DNA from: Psychrobacter ciconiae | GTDB taxonomy: Bacteria; Pseudomonadota; Gammaproteobacteria; Pseudomonadales; Moraxellaceae | DNA: 64,000 nucleotides | Assembly: GCF_904846055.1 (NCBI RefSeq) | Contig: NZ_CAJGYV010000001.1 | Coordinates: 2,232,001 to 2,296,000, forward strand | Direction: 5' to 3' | Shown here: piece after piece, positions 6,053 to 14,442 of the stretch | Numbering within the stretch: the first letter of the stretch is position 1 | Layout of the letters: the number at the start of each line of letters is the position of its first letter | Position numbers and translations under genes: made by a program | The notes under the pieces: generated by a model | Told to the model about the DNA's origin: nothing | Database searches by the model: none | Seen by the model: only the letters and a program-made list of their open reading frames with translations

Positions 6053-8520
6053 CAAGGCGTAAAGCTCTCTTTTTTGGCAAGTGAAACCGTAAAAATGCCA
6101 AAGTGGTCGATTCGCATCGCTACTTTGGTAAATCCTGCTTTTTGTACCAACTGGTCGATTTCAGCTTGCGAGCGGCAGCGCATCAGCCAGCTTTGACCTT
6201 GATGATTGGTGAGCGTTTTGCCGATAAATTCTTGCTCAGGATGCCACGGCTGATTGGTATAAATGAAATAGCCGCCGTCAGTTAAGCTTTGATAAATGCC
6301 CTCAAGCGCGGTCATGATTAACCCATTGCTTGAGAACAGCTCAAAAACGCCTGAAGCGATTGCCAAATCAAACGCCGGTGGATGGGCATAGCTGTCTTGG
6401 CAAAACGCATCTTTTTGTAGTGCTTGGGCGCGAGTGCTAACGCCATGCTCAAGGGCTTTTTCTTGCAAGACTTTGATGTTATGAGAATCATAATCACGAA
6501 GCTCGGCGCTGATGTGGTCAAATTGCTGCAACAGCTCCATCACGTAATCGCCGTTGCCGCTGGCAATATCAAGCAGTTTTAGTTGGCTTTTATCCGTGTT
6601 TAAGTCATCAATGGCAACCTTAGCAAGCTCCAATAAATGCTGACGGCGAATGCGAATCCCTTGCCAGCCAATGTTATTTAAATAAAATTTATCAACGGCG
6701 CGCCCAAGTACGTTTTTGCCCCGAGGCTGATTGTCATAAACTTTATCAAGCGAGCTGCCAGAGTCAAAACCATGCTCAAGCCCTGTCGCAATCGCATCGC
6801 TGATATGACCGAATTTTTGCATGGCAAGTCGGGTGAGGGCAAAGCTTGGGTTAAATGGCTTAATGGCAAGCCTATCCACGGTATCTTTGCTCGCGCTGTC
6901 GTTATGGGCTTGGCTTAAATCCACGGTTTTGGCAGGCGCGTCAAAAAGCGTTTCGGCAAAATCAATACAGTCTTTGATAACCTCAGCTTTATTGGTTTCG
7001 TGAAAAATGGCGTGAAAGCTGTCAGGATAGAGCTTCCAATACTTATTGGGCGCGCGGATACCCTCATAAAAGTCGCGCTCTGCTTGTTTATCCACCACAT
7101 AATCTTTGCCCGCGCAAAGGATAAAGGTCGGTGTGGTGATTGCGCCGGCGTCATCAAGCAGCCGCTTTCCGGTGGCATGGGTGTCAATCAGCAAATCACT
7201 TGAAATGCTACTTGAAATCAGCGGGTCAGTTTGGTACTCGGCTTGTGCGGCTTTGTCATGGGTTAACACTTGCGCTTTGACATAGCTTGACACACGCGGC
7301 ATCAGGTTAAGCTTGCGAGCGGCTTTAAGCATCGGCAGGGCAAACGGCAAATAAAGCCGAATGCGCAGGGCGGGCGTTGCCAAAATCATACCGCGAATAT
7401 TGGGCGCGTAATCGTGAACCCAAGCCGCGGCAAGCGTTGCGCCAATGCTGCTTGCGACAATAATCGTGTTTTCAAGCGCGATGGCTGATTTTTTAACCAC
7501 CAAACGCACAAAATCGTCCAAATCGCGCTCAAGCTCGGTCACGCTTTTAGCATGGTCTTTGATGCCGCCTGAGCGACCATTACCGCGAGCATCCCAAGCA
7601 AAAACTTGGTAGCCTGAGTTAACAAATCCTAACGCCACGTCTTTTAATCGCCCTGAATGCTCGTGACCTCGGTGCATTAAAATAACTTGTTTTTGAGCGA
7701 TTTGGCTATGTTTTAGCTCGGACAAAGGCATCGTTAGCCAATAGCGATAATAAATCGCTGTGCCATCGTAAGCGTTAAAGCAGCTTTGCTCGCTGATGAT
7801 TGGCGGCGTTTTGGTTGATGAATTTGGCATATCGCCTCCTTGCGATGGGCTAAAAAACGGTAAGGGCTTTGATTGAGCGATTGCTAATGGCGGCGCTGGA
7901 TGGAAATAATCAAAATAATGCGCGGCAATAAAAGCTAAGCGATTGATACTGGTTTTAATCAGGAATAATTGATTGCTAACTAGTAAAAAAGAAGTGATGG
8001 GTTTTAAGGGAGCGTTTAAAGCTACCAGTGTGCCGATGACGCCTATTTCAAAAGCGCGGTCACTTTTTCCTAACGGTCCATGATTGGCGCGTGCTCCCGT
8101 TATTTTTTCAGCTGCTATGGCAATGATTTCGGTAGCAAGGCTCAATTTTTGAACGATTGACAGTTGTGATTGCTGTTTGGGTGATAAGTGTCCTCGAAAG
8201 CTGGCAAGCAGCGCCCAATCTGAAACGATATCGCCGGCTTCATTCAAGATAGCGCCTTGTCTGGTTGCTTGCTTGTGCTCGCGCGCCATCATGCCATCGA
8301 TAGCGTTCATTGCCATTCGCAAAAACAAGGACAGCGGCAATATCAGCAAAATGCGGCGCTGATGATTGCAATCAATGCGCGCAACTATGAGCGCTGTCCC
8401 AACATTGAGCATCACCGCGCTTATTGTCACTTGGTTTGCGCTGATGCCTATCGCCACCAACTGGTTGCTGATAGGTCGCAGCTGATGTTGAAACCTTGAT
8501 TTAAGCTGATATAACGACAT
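6052..8520 (-). CDS. Three-domain fusion: CDP-alcohol phosphatidyltransferase / alpha-beta hydrolase / SAM methyltransferase (YnbA-YnbC-like)
   Basis: An 822-residue protein. Residues 1-205: membrane CDP-alcohol phosphatidyltransferase-like domain with NAIDGMMAR at 72-80, G89 and D97; two of the four consensus Asp positions are Asn (N72, N93). Residues 231-530: alpha/beta hydrolase with oxyanion HRGHEHSG, nucleophile elbow ASSIG (Ser358), Asp in CAGKDYVV and His in DSFHAIFHE. Residues about 600-822: class I methyltransferase with LLDIASGNGDY. The last two domains match the architecture of YnbC (E. coli) and the first matches YnbA, separate genes there. Start ATG has AAGGT upstream. Residue 231 is a Met with its own strong ribosome site. 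It is the first gene of an operon with the patatin-like and SDR genes. Confidence 0.85.
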   Translation of the reverse strand: MSLYQLKSRFQHQLRPISNQLVAIGISANQVTISAVMLNVGTALIVARIDCNHQRRILLILPLSLFLRMAMNAIDGMMAREHKQATRQGAILNEAGDIVSDWALLASFRGHLSPKQQSQLSIVQKLSLATEIIAIAAEKITGARANHGPLGKSDRAFEIGVIGTLVALNAPLKPITSFLLVSNQLFLIKTSINRLAFIAAHYFDYFHPAPPLAIAQSKPLPFFSPSQGGDMPNSSTKTPPIISEQSCFNAYDGTAIYYRYWLTMPLSELKHSQIAQKQVILMHRGHEHSGRLKDVALGFVNSGYQVFAWDARGNGRSGGIKDHAKSVTELERDLDDFVRLVVKKSAIALENTIIVASSIGATLAAAWVHDYAPNIRGMILATPALRIRLYLPFALPMLKAARKLNLMPRVSSYVKAQVLTHDKAAQAEYQTDPLISSSISSDLLIDTHATGKRLLDDAGAITTPTFILCAGKDYVVDKQAERDFYEGIRAPNKYWKLYPDSFHAIFHETNKAEVIKDCIDFAETLFDAPAKTVDLSQAHNDSASKDTVDRLAIKPFNPSFALTRLAMQKFGHISDAIATGLEHGFDSGSSLDKVYDNQPRGKNVLGRAVDKFYLNNIGWQGIRIRRQHLLELAKVAIDDLNTDKSQLKLLDIASGNGDYVMELLQQFDHISAELRDYDSHNIKVLQEKALEHGVSTRAQALQKDAFCQDSYAHPPAFDLAIASGVFELFSSNGLIMTALEGIYQSLTDGGYFIYTNQPWHPEQEFIGKTLTNHQGQSWLMRCRSQAEIDQLVQKAGFTKVAMRIDHFGIFTVSLAKKESFTP
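7828..7841 (-). promoter_or_regulatory. Internal Shine-Dalgarno and in-frame ATG at the YnbA/YnbC junction
   Basis: Read on the minus strand, AAGGAGG (7841-7835) is followed by CGAT and an ATG at 7830-7828 that is codon 231 of the fusion. This is the strongest ribosome site in the neighbourhood. It sits exactly between the membrane domain and the hydrolase domain and would initiate a 592-residue hydrolase-methyltransferase, close to the size of stand-alone YnbC. It could be a relic of two fused genes or an active second start. Confidence 0.75.
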
Positions 8521-8650
8521 TGCTAAGACCTTTTACGAATCGAAGTTTGTAAATCCGTGTTAAAGAATCATAGCAAAGGCGTCACTATTAAACGAGCATT
8601 AACGAGCATGGTTTGGTTTTTTAATTTTAACGCGATGGTGACTTGAGCCG

Positions 8651-9184
8651 TTACCACATCAAATCATCAGGAATGACATACGCCGCATACGGGTCATCTT
8701 CATCGACCTCGGAGCTGGTTTTGTCGTTTGACACCACGATAAAGCCGTCCATTTTGTCGTTAATGCGCTCAGCAAGTGGGTAGGGCAGCAGCGCGTAATT
8801 GTCATCTAAGCGGGCAATCACCACGTGACCGGACACGATTTGGTCGTAAAGCTTTTGGGTGGTATAGATTTTTTTAACTTTGCTGTCATCGACAAACTGA
8901 TAGCTGACATCGCCTGCGGTATCTGCAATTTGATGCTGCTTAATCATTTGCACAATATTAGCGGCAAGGGTTTTTTGTTCAAGCTGCTGCTGCTTTTCTT
9001 GGTTAAGCTGTTGGTCTTTGGCGATTTTTTCAGCTTGGGCGGCAGCGATTGCTTTTTTGGCTTCAATCGCCGCGTCGTCGCCGGTGCGCTTGGCGTGCGC
9101 TGATTGTTTGTTCAGCTGTTTTGCCTTTTTGCTGTTTACTAAGCCGGCTTTTAACAGTTGGGCTTGCAGGGCGTTTTTTGCCAT
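8651..9184 (-). CDS. DUF2058 family protein (YaiL-like)
   Basis: The product of 177 residues has the family's two-part layout: an N-terminal Lys/Ala/Gln-rich, probably coiled-coil half beginning MAKNALQAQLLKAGLVNSKKAKQLNKQ, and a compact C-terminal half ending PDDLMW. DUF2058 members have been called nucleoprotein or polynucleotide-associated, but no reaction is established. ATG at 9184 has AGGA six bases upstream; longer in-frame starts add eight non-family residues. Monocistronic, divergent from aspA. Confidence 0.85.
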   Translation of the reverse strand: MAKNALQAQLLKAGLVNSKKAKQLNKQSAHAKRTGDDAAIEAKKAIAAAQAEKIAKDQQLNQEKQQQLEQKTLAANIVQMIKQHQIADTAGDVSYQFVDDSKVKKIYTTQKLYDQIVSGHVVIARLDDNYALLPYPLAERINDKMDGFIVVSNDKTSSEVDEDDPYAAYVIPDDLMW

Positions 9185-9371
9185 AATTTTTCCTAAAAAT
9201 ATCATCAATAACGGTCAAAATGCTATGGTAGCAAATTTTCAACATAATTGGCGCGGTTTGTCTTACCCATTTATTTATTAAATTATTAAAATTTATTATA
9301 TCGTTTATGACAGTTTTCCCTTACAAAAGTGGTATTATCAAGGAGCACCCACCTTTTAATCAGGACAAATT

Positions 9372-10859
9372 ATGGCAGTTGCAGCCCCTACAAAAAGCAG
9401 TAGCACAGATAAATCGCAAAATTCTTATTTAGCAGACATTGATTTTACCGTGGGATTGAACCCTACTTCAAAATTTCGGATTGAGTCTGATTTGCTTGGT
9501 GAGCAAAACGTTCCGGCGACCGCCCTTTATGGCATCCAGACTCAGCGCGCCAATCAAAACTTTAATATTACGGGCGTTCCTATCAGCCATTTTCCAGAAT
9601 TGGTGGTTGCGCTTGCGATGGTTAAATTGGCAGCGGCAAAGGCAAATCAGCGCCATGGACTGCTGAGCAATGACAAAGCCAAGGTGATCATTGAGGCGTG
9701 TGAAGATTTGATTTCAGGGCAATATCATGACGCGTTTATTGTTGATTTGATTCAAGGTGGGGCGGGGACGTCAACCAATATGAATGCCAATGAGGTAATT
9801 GCCAACATTGGTCTTGCCAAAATGGGCTTTGAGCTGGGTCAGTATCAGTATTTGCATCCTAACAATGATGTTAATCAATCACAGTCAACCAACGATGTCT
9901 ATCCAAGTGCGGCGCGATTGGCGGTCATTTTTGCCGCTCAGCCGTTGAAAGCTGCGGTAAATCGGCTTCAAGATAGTCTGGCGCAAAAAGCAGATGAGTT
10001 TGCCGATGTGCTAAAGATGGGACGAACGCAAATGCAAGATGCCGTTCCGATGACGCTTGGGCAAGAATTTAGCGCCTTTGCCAGTGATTTAGGCGGGGAG
10101 GTTGCGCAAATTGACCACTCGTGCCATCAGCTTTGCGAGGTGAACTTGGGCGGAACGGCAATCGGAACAGGGATTAATGCACCAAACGGTTACGCCGAAA
10201 CGGTGGTCGGTGAGCTGACCCAAATCAGCGGCTTGCCAATTCACTTAGCTAAAGATTTGATTGCGGCAAGCTCGGACATGGGTGCGTTTGTGAAGTTTTC
10301 AGGGACATTGCGCCGCCTTGCCATTAAGCTGTCAAAACTTAGCAATGATTTGCGCCTGCTGTCCAGTGGTCCGCGAACGGGACTTGGCGAGATTAACCTT
10401 CCTGCCGTTCAGCCCGGCTCCTCCATCATGCCCGGAAAAGTCAATCCGGTGATTCCTGAAGCGGTCAATCAAACGGCTTTTCAGGTGATGGGGACGGACA
10501 TGAGCATCACGATAGCAGCCGAGGCCGGTCAGCTACAGCTCAATGCCATGGAGCCGCTGATTATTTATAATTTGCTCAATAACGCGCGGATGCTTGAAAA
10601 AGCCATTCATATGCTCGATACCCTCTGTATTCAGGGCATCACGGCGAACAAAGACCACTGCGCCTCTCACGTAAAAAACAGCATCGGTATTGTCACCGCG
10701 CTTGTGCCACATATCGGTTATGAAAATGCCACGCGCATCGCCGAGCAAGCCCTGATGAGCGGGGTCAGCGTTCCTGATTTGGTGCGCCAAGAAAACTTGC
10801 TCACCGAAGAGGAGCTTGAGGAGATTTTATCGCTTGGCAATATGATTCATAATTGGTGA
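9372..10859 (+). CDS. aspA: Aspartate ammonia-lyase
   Basis: Cytosolic enzyme that reversibly deaminates L-aspartate to fumarate. The 495-residue protein carries the fumarase/aspartase set: DLIQGGAGTSTNMNANEV, STNDVYPSA, GRTQMQDAVPMTLGQEF and the superfamily signature GSSIMPGKVNP with the catalytic Ser. AspA rather than FumC is favoured by RIESDLLGEQNVPATALYG and the LRLLSSGPR and AEAGQLQLNAMEP segments. A roughly 35-residue N-terminal tail precedes the usual AspA start. AGGACAAATT lies before the ATG. Together with the malic enzymes in this window it fits an amino/organic-acid-based carbon economy. Confidence 0.92.
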   Translation: MAVAAPTKSSSTDKSQNSYLADIDFTVGLNPTSKFRIESDLLGEQNVPATALYGIQTQRANQNFNITGVPISHFPELVVALAMVKLAAAKANQRHGLLSNDKAKVIIEACEDLISGQYHDAFIVDLIQGGAGTSTNMNANEVIANIGLAKMGFELGQYQYLHPNNDVNQSQSTNDVYPSAARLAVIFAAQPLKAAVNRLQDSLAQKADEFADVLKMGRTQMQDAVPMTLGQEFSAFASDLGGEVAQIDHSCHQLCEVNLGGTAIGTGINAPNGYAETVVGELTQISGLPIHLAKDLIAASSDMGAFVKFSGTLRRLAIKLSKLSNDLRLLSSGPRTGLGEINLPAVQPGSSIMPGKVNPVIPEAVNQTAFQVMGTDMSITIAAEAGQLQLNAMEPLIIYNLLNNARMLEKAIHMLDTLCIQGITANKDHCASHVKNSIGIVTALVPHIGYENATRIAEQALMSGVSVPDLVRQENLLTEEELEEILSLGNMIHNW

Positions 10860-10899
10860 TTAAGGTTTGAGCTCTTGTAAATAAGCTTAAGGGTTAAAT

Positions 10900-10934
10900 T
10901 AAAAAGCTTCTAATATGGGTTAGAAGCTTTTTAA
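10900..10934. terminator. Bidirectional terminator between aspA and the GT2 gene
   Basis: A 12-bp perfect stem (AAAAAGCTTCTA / TAGAAGCTTTTT) with a 7-nt loop; T-runs on both strands serve the convergent aspA and minus-strand operon. Confidence 0.9.
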
Positions 10935-10937
10935 TTA

Positions 10938-11603
10938 TCAATGATTCTGCTCCAAATTTGCTAAAAACGCCGCAAAGCCCTCAGCGGCTCGCGCTTGTAA
11001 TCGGCTGCTGGTGGTCACGCGAACAAGGTTGCTCCAAATGATGTTAAAACCTTGCGTTTCAAACTTTTTGACCAAATTGACATCTTCATGACAAGGCATT
11101 GCCTCAAAGCCGCCGGCGACAAGATAAGCGCGGCTACTAAAGCTTAAATTAGCCCCATGGATATGCCGATGCCCCATTTTATCTTGGTAATGGGCAAGAT
11201 AGTCCTCGCGCGTTTTTGGGGTTAAATTTGACCAGTCCGCGATGCTTACCACACCGCAAATCATATCAGTCGGCTGTAGTAAATGGCTGATTTGCTGAGC
11301 CAACCAATCTTTGCTTACGGTCGAGTCCGCATCAGTGCAACAAAGCCAAGTTGCACCGTCATCAATCACATGACGAAGCCCAAAATCACGAACCCGACCA
11401 ACGCACTGATAATCGCAGGATAAATAATCAACCTTTAACGCTTTGACGATCGCTTCGGTGTTATCGGTACAGTTATCAAGAACCACAAGCGGGCTTGCGC
11501 TGACACCTTTTGGTAATTGCGCCATAGCAGCTTGCACTGACGCTAAACAGCCCGCTATCGTTAGCGCCTCATTGTGCGCCGGAATGACAATGCCGATTTT
11601 CAT
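10938..11603 (-). CDS. Family 2 glycosyltransferase
   Basis: GT2 (GT-A fold) protein of about 221 residues: MKIGIVIPAHNEALTIAGCL at the N-terminus, VVLDNCTDNT, the metal-binding CCTDADST near 90, and a HGANLSFSSRAYLVAGGF acceptor-side segment. No membrane segments are obvious, so it is probably soluble or peripheral. ATG at 11603 has AGGTGACT just upstream, preferred over a longer in-frame start. It is the last gene of the otsBA-AcDH-PIG-L-MT-GT2 run, 42 nt after the methyltransferase, and is followed at once by a strong terminator. Donor and acceptor are unknown. Confidence 0.85.
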   Translation of the reverse strand: MKIGIVIPAHNEALTIAGCLASVQAAMAQLPKGVSASPLVVLDNCTDNTEAIVKALKVDYLSCDYQCVGRVRDFGLRHVIDDGATWLCCTDADSTVSKDWLAQQISHLLQPTDMICGVVSIADWSNLTPKTREDYLAHYQDKMGHRHIHGANLSFSSRAYLVAGGFEAMPCHEDVNLVKKFETQGFNIIWSNLVRVTTSSRLQARAAEGFAAFLANLEQNH

Positions 11604-11645
11604 AGTCACCTTTATGTTCTTTATACTATTTATACCAAATACCAT

Positions 11646-12425
11646 TTACACCAAGTTTTCTTGTTCAGCGACTGAAGCGGACGTATTTTGCCAAACGTCT
11701 AATAAAAAGTCGCGGTCAACAAGGCAGCTTTGATGCGTAAATGTCGCCGGCGACGCTTTTTGGTTAGCATCACGAGCAGGCAAGTTAAATGCCGCTTGCA
11801 AGCGCTCGTGAACGCTCTCGCCGGTCATGTCAAAGCCATCAATCGCGTAGCGCCAGTGGCAACAAAGCAGCGTCCCGCCAGCTGCCAAGTGTTTTTGAAC
11901 CCAAGCAATGACAATATCAATATCATCGGCTGATAAATAATATAAAATCTCGCTAATAATGATTAAATCAAAAGTTGGCTGCAGGCGGTTATGGGTTGAC
12001 GGCCCATGTTGTAAGAGCGAGTTTGGTAACGCTGAAAAAATATCAGGGATAATGCCATGAATAACTTGCGCGTGACAGACTTTGGCTAAGCGCTGTTTTG
12101 CTAAGCTTACCGCTTGGCGATTGCCATCGATACTGACCAAGCTTTGACAGCGGTGAGCCAGCAATTCGCTAAATACGCCGTTGCCGCAGCCAAGCTCAAT
12201 CCCGCGCCCGTACTGGCTTTGAGGTAGCAGCGACAGACAAATATCACGCTTTCTTTTTTCATACCAACGGGTTTGGTAGTGCCACGGGTCTTTATTGCCC
12301 TCGTAAAGCGCGTCAAAATAGGCTTCTGAATAACGACCGTCAGCGCCCACGTCCTTAATCGTCTCAGCAGCATCCAGTTTATTAGCAAAATTCATCGGCG
12401 TTATGGTATCAATCGCAGGCTTCAT
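11646..12425 (-). CDS. Class I SAM-dependent methyltransferase (NodS-like)
   Basis: About 259 residues, with the SAM-binding motif I as GIELGCGNGVFSELL near residue 75-90, VSIDGNRQAV as motif II and LIIISEILYYL as motif IV. The upstream segment YFDALYEGNKDPWHYQTRWYE is typical of NodS-like N-methyltransferases. The reading frame overlaps the 3' end of the PIG-L gene by 17 nt, and GGGAGG lies about 9 nt before the ATG at 12425, implying coupled translation. Deacetylase followed by N-methyltransferase is chemically sensible (free amine, then methylation), but the substrate is unknown. Confidence 0.85.
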   Translation of the reverse strand: MKPAIDTITPMNFANKLDAAETIKDVGADGRYSEAYFDALYEGNKDPWHYQTRWYEKRKRDICLSLLPQSQYGRGIELGCGNGVFSELLAHRCQSLVSIDGNRQAVSLAKQRLAKVCHAQVIHGIIPDIFSALPNSLLQHGPSTHNRLQPTFDLIIISEILYYLSADDIDIVIAWVQKHLAAGGTLLCCHWRYAIDGFDMTGESVHERLQAAFNLPARDANQKASPATFTHQSCLVDRDFLLDVWQNTSASVAEQENLV

Positions 12426-13263
12426 GTAAATAAACCTCCCAAGGTTGGCTGACTCTGGCAATGGTAATTTCGGATAATATTGGCGGATTTCCTGTGCTCT
12501 GATCGGTGGTGATTTGACTGGTAAAACAAGAAATGGCGGCTGATTTACGCTGTAATTCGTCGGCTGTTAAATCAAGTTTGAGCGCGTTTTGCCAAGGGAT
12601 TCGGGGGTCATCCGGTCGCGCCCAATGCCACGCCCAAATCAGCACCTGATAGCAGGGCAGGTGATGCGTCTTTGCAAAGTTTGCCACCACCTGCCCCGTA
12701 ATCTCGTGGTCGGGGTGACCATCATAGATAAATGGCGTCACCAAAATATCATCAGGGCGGACAATCGCGCTTAGCTTTTCGGTAAATTTACGTTGGTTTG
12801 AAATCACATCGCCGTCCGGCAAATCAAGGCTGACGGTTGTGACTTGATTTGCAATATCTAACGCGTTCAGAGCGTTGATGCTTTCTTGTGGTCGGATGAT
12901 CCCAAGCCTGTTTGGTGGGTAAATGCTGGAGTCGGGATGGCTTTGCGTGCCGCGGGTCACATAAACGATGACAATGGGAATATCATTTGCCGCCAATTGC
13001 TGTAGCAGACCACCGCAGCCTAAGATCTCATCGTCAGGATGCGGCGCAAAAACACAAACGCGCTTGTTTGGGGCAAAGTATTTTGTGGCCTCTAGCCGCG
13101 GCAGGTTATGCAGTCCTTGCCAGTTTTGCCACTCCTCGCAACTTGTGCCATCACCTTGAATGACGCGGTCGCCTACGATGGGATGAAGCGGGATTTCAGC
13201 CGTGTTTTTTTGCTTTTCATTATCCAAGCTAGGGGCGACTTTTGATGAGGTTACAGTTGCCAT
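12409..13263 (-). CDS. PIG-L/LmbE-family deacetylase
   Basis: A Zn-dependent N-deacetylase-type protein of 284 residues. The family motif PHPDDE is intact (VCVFAPHPDDEILGCGG near residue 70-86), with the later His ligand in YDGHPDHE. The family removes acetyl groups from N-acetylglucosamine-type substrates such as GlcNAc-PI and mycothiol precursors. It overlaps acyl-CoA dehydrogenase by 13 nt and the methyltransferase by 17 nt. AGGAGCGCTT precedes the ATG. Fusions of PIG-L with methyltransferase exist in other bacteria as I recall, which would support a shared pathway. The product is unknown. Confidence 0.88.
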   Translation of the reverse strand: MATVTSSKVAPSLDNEKQKNTAEIPLHPIVGDRVIQGDGTSCEEWQNWQGLHNLPRLEATKYFAPNKRVCVFAPHPDDEILGCGGLLQQLAANDIPIVIVYVTRGTQSHPDSSIYPPNRLGIIRPQESINALNALDIANQVTTVSLDLPDGDVISNQRKFTEKLSAIVRPDDILVTPFIYDGHPDHEITGQVVANFAKTHHLPCYQVLIWAWHWARPDDPRIPWQNALKLDLTADELQRKSAAISCFTSQITTDQSTGNPPILSEITIARVSQPWEVYLHEACD

Positions 13264-14351
13264 AAGCGCTCCTGAGACGTATTTGAGTTTAACTCCTCAT
13301 TTTGAGCGGCAAGCTCACCAATGCGCTGCCAATCAAACGCGCCATGACTTTGACGAATGAAAACCGTCAAATCCGCTGAAAGTTTTGCAAAATGCGCCTG
13401 AGTGCAAAAGGGTGCAGCGCCCAACGCTTGACCAACGGTTTCTAACACTTGTCGTGCGACCTGCTCGGTATTTGCGCGAAGTTGCCGAATGGCAAGCTCA
13501 TGATTGCTGTCCGGTTTCGTATCAATCAAGTTTGCAACGTGATAAAAGTACTGCTGATTTACTGCGAGCGCCGTTGCAATTTGTCCTAAATACATCGCTT
13601 TAAAATGGTTCGGCTTTTTGGCAACTGAGGTCAATAAATAATCCGCTATCGCCGTTGTCGCGCCAAACCAACATGCTGCAACGCCTGCCGCCCCATGCCA
13701 AAATCCAAACCGTTCTAAATAAGCATTTGAACTGCCGACAAGACTTGCCGGCGTGCCGTGAAACTGAATGGTTGCGGTATCGGTCGCTTGCATCCCGACC
13801 GCTTGCCAAGCGCCGTTATCAATGTCAATGCCAGATTGCGCCATATCGACCATGATAAGCTGTGATTGTCCGGCTTCATCGCGATAGGTCAAAAGTCCAA
13901 AATCGACAATATTTGCCCCTGAGCACCACGCTTTATTGCCAAAAATATTACCATTTTCAAAGCGAATCGGGTCGGGGTGACCTTCTGCTGCCCAAACTGC
14001 CCACAGCCCTTGCGCCTTAATATCGCCGACTTCCTTTAAGATACTTAGCGCATCAAGGTGAGACTCAAACCACTTGGTAATGGTCAAATCAAGCCCCGCC
14101 ACAAATGCTAAAATCTGCCAACGAATCAGCGTTTGCGAACCAAAATCGCCGCTGCCGCTAGCAGGATGTGGAATTTGCTCACTAAAGCTGATCAAGATAT
14201 CCAAAATATCGCGCCGCAGCTCATCGGTCATAACCGCGCCTGTGTTTGGCTGGATAGGAAATACGGTGGCAATCGCAGTTTTTATTTGTGCTAATAACGG
14301 ATTTTTTGCCGTAGCTTGCGATATCGCGCCCTTTGAGATAAAAAATGACAT
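13251..14351 (-). CDS. Acyl-CoA dehydrogenase-family flavoprotein
   Basis: The 366-residue protein resembles the acyl-CoA dehydrogenase fold: a helical N-terminal third, a middle beta-domain with GNKAWCSGANIVDFGLLTY and IDNGAWQAVGMQATDTATIQF (the family's GM..sdTA.. pattern), and a helical C-terminal domain ending with HGAFDWQRIGEL. It is shorter than typical 380-400-residue beta-oxidation enzymes, and I could not place the usual catalytic Glu, so a non-beta-oxidation role is possible. GGGAAG precedes the ATG. It lies 91 nt after otsA and overlaps the PIG-L gene, linking trehalose genes to the following trio. Confidence 0.8.
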   Translation of the reverse strand: MSFFISKGAISQATAKNPLLAQIKTAIATVFPIQPNTGAVMTDELRRDILDILISFSEQIPHPASGSGDFGSQTLIRWQILAFVAGLDLTITKWFESHLDALSILKEVGDIKAQGLWAVWAAEGHPDPIRFENGNIFGNKAWCSGANIVDFGLLTYRDEAGQSQLIMVDMAQSGIDIDNGAWQAVGMQATDTATIQFHGTPASLVGSSNAYLERFGFWHGAAGVAACWFGATTAIADYLLTSVAKKPNHFKAMYLGQIATALAVNQQYFYHVANLIDTKPDSNHELAIRQLRANTEQVARQVLETVGQALGAAPFCTQAHFAKLSADLTVFIRQSHGAFDWQRIGELAAQNEELNSNTSQERLWQL

Positions 14352-14442
14352 AACAGCTTCCCAGTTATTTTTAATTGTTATAGTTACTGTCTATGGTTAT
14401 CAAACTGCCTTGATAAATTTCCTAATATATATCTGCAACTGT

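Noticed and set aside
6318..7203. Several 60-90-codon frames opposite or within the YnbA-YnbC-like fusion
   Set aside because: Shadow frames of a well-supported gene with clear domains.
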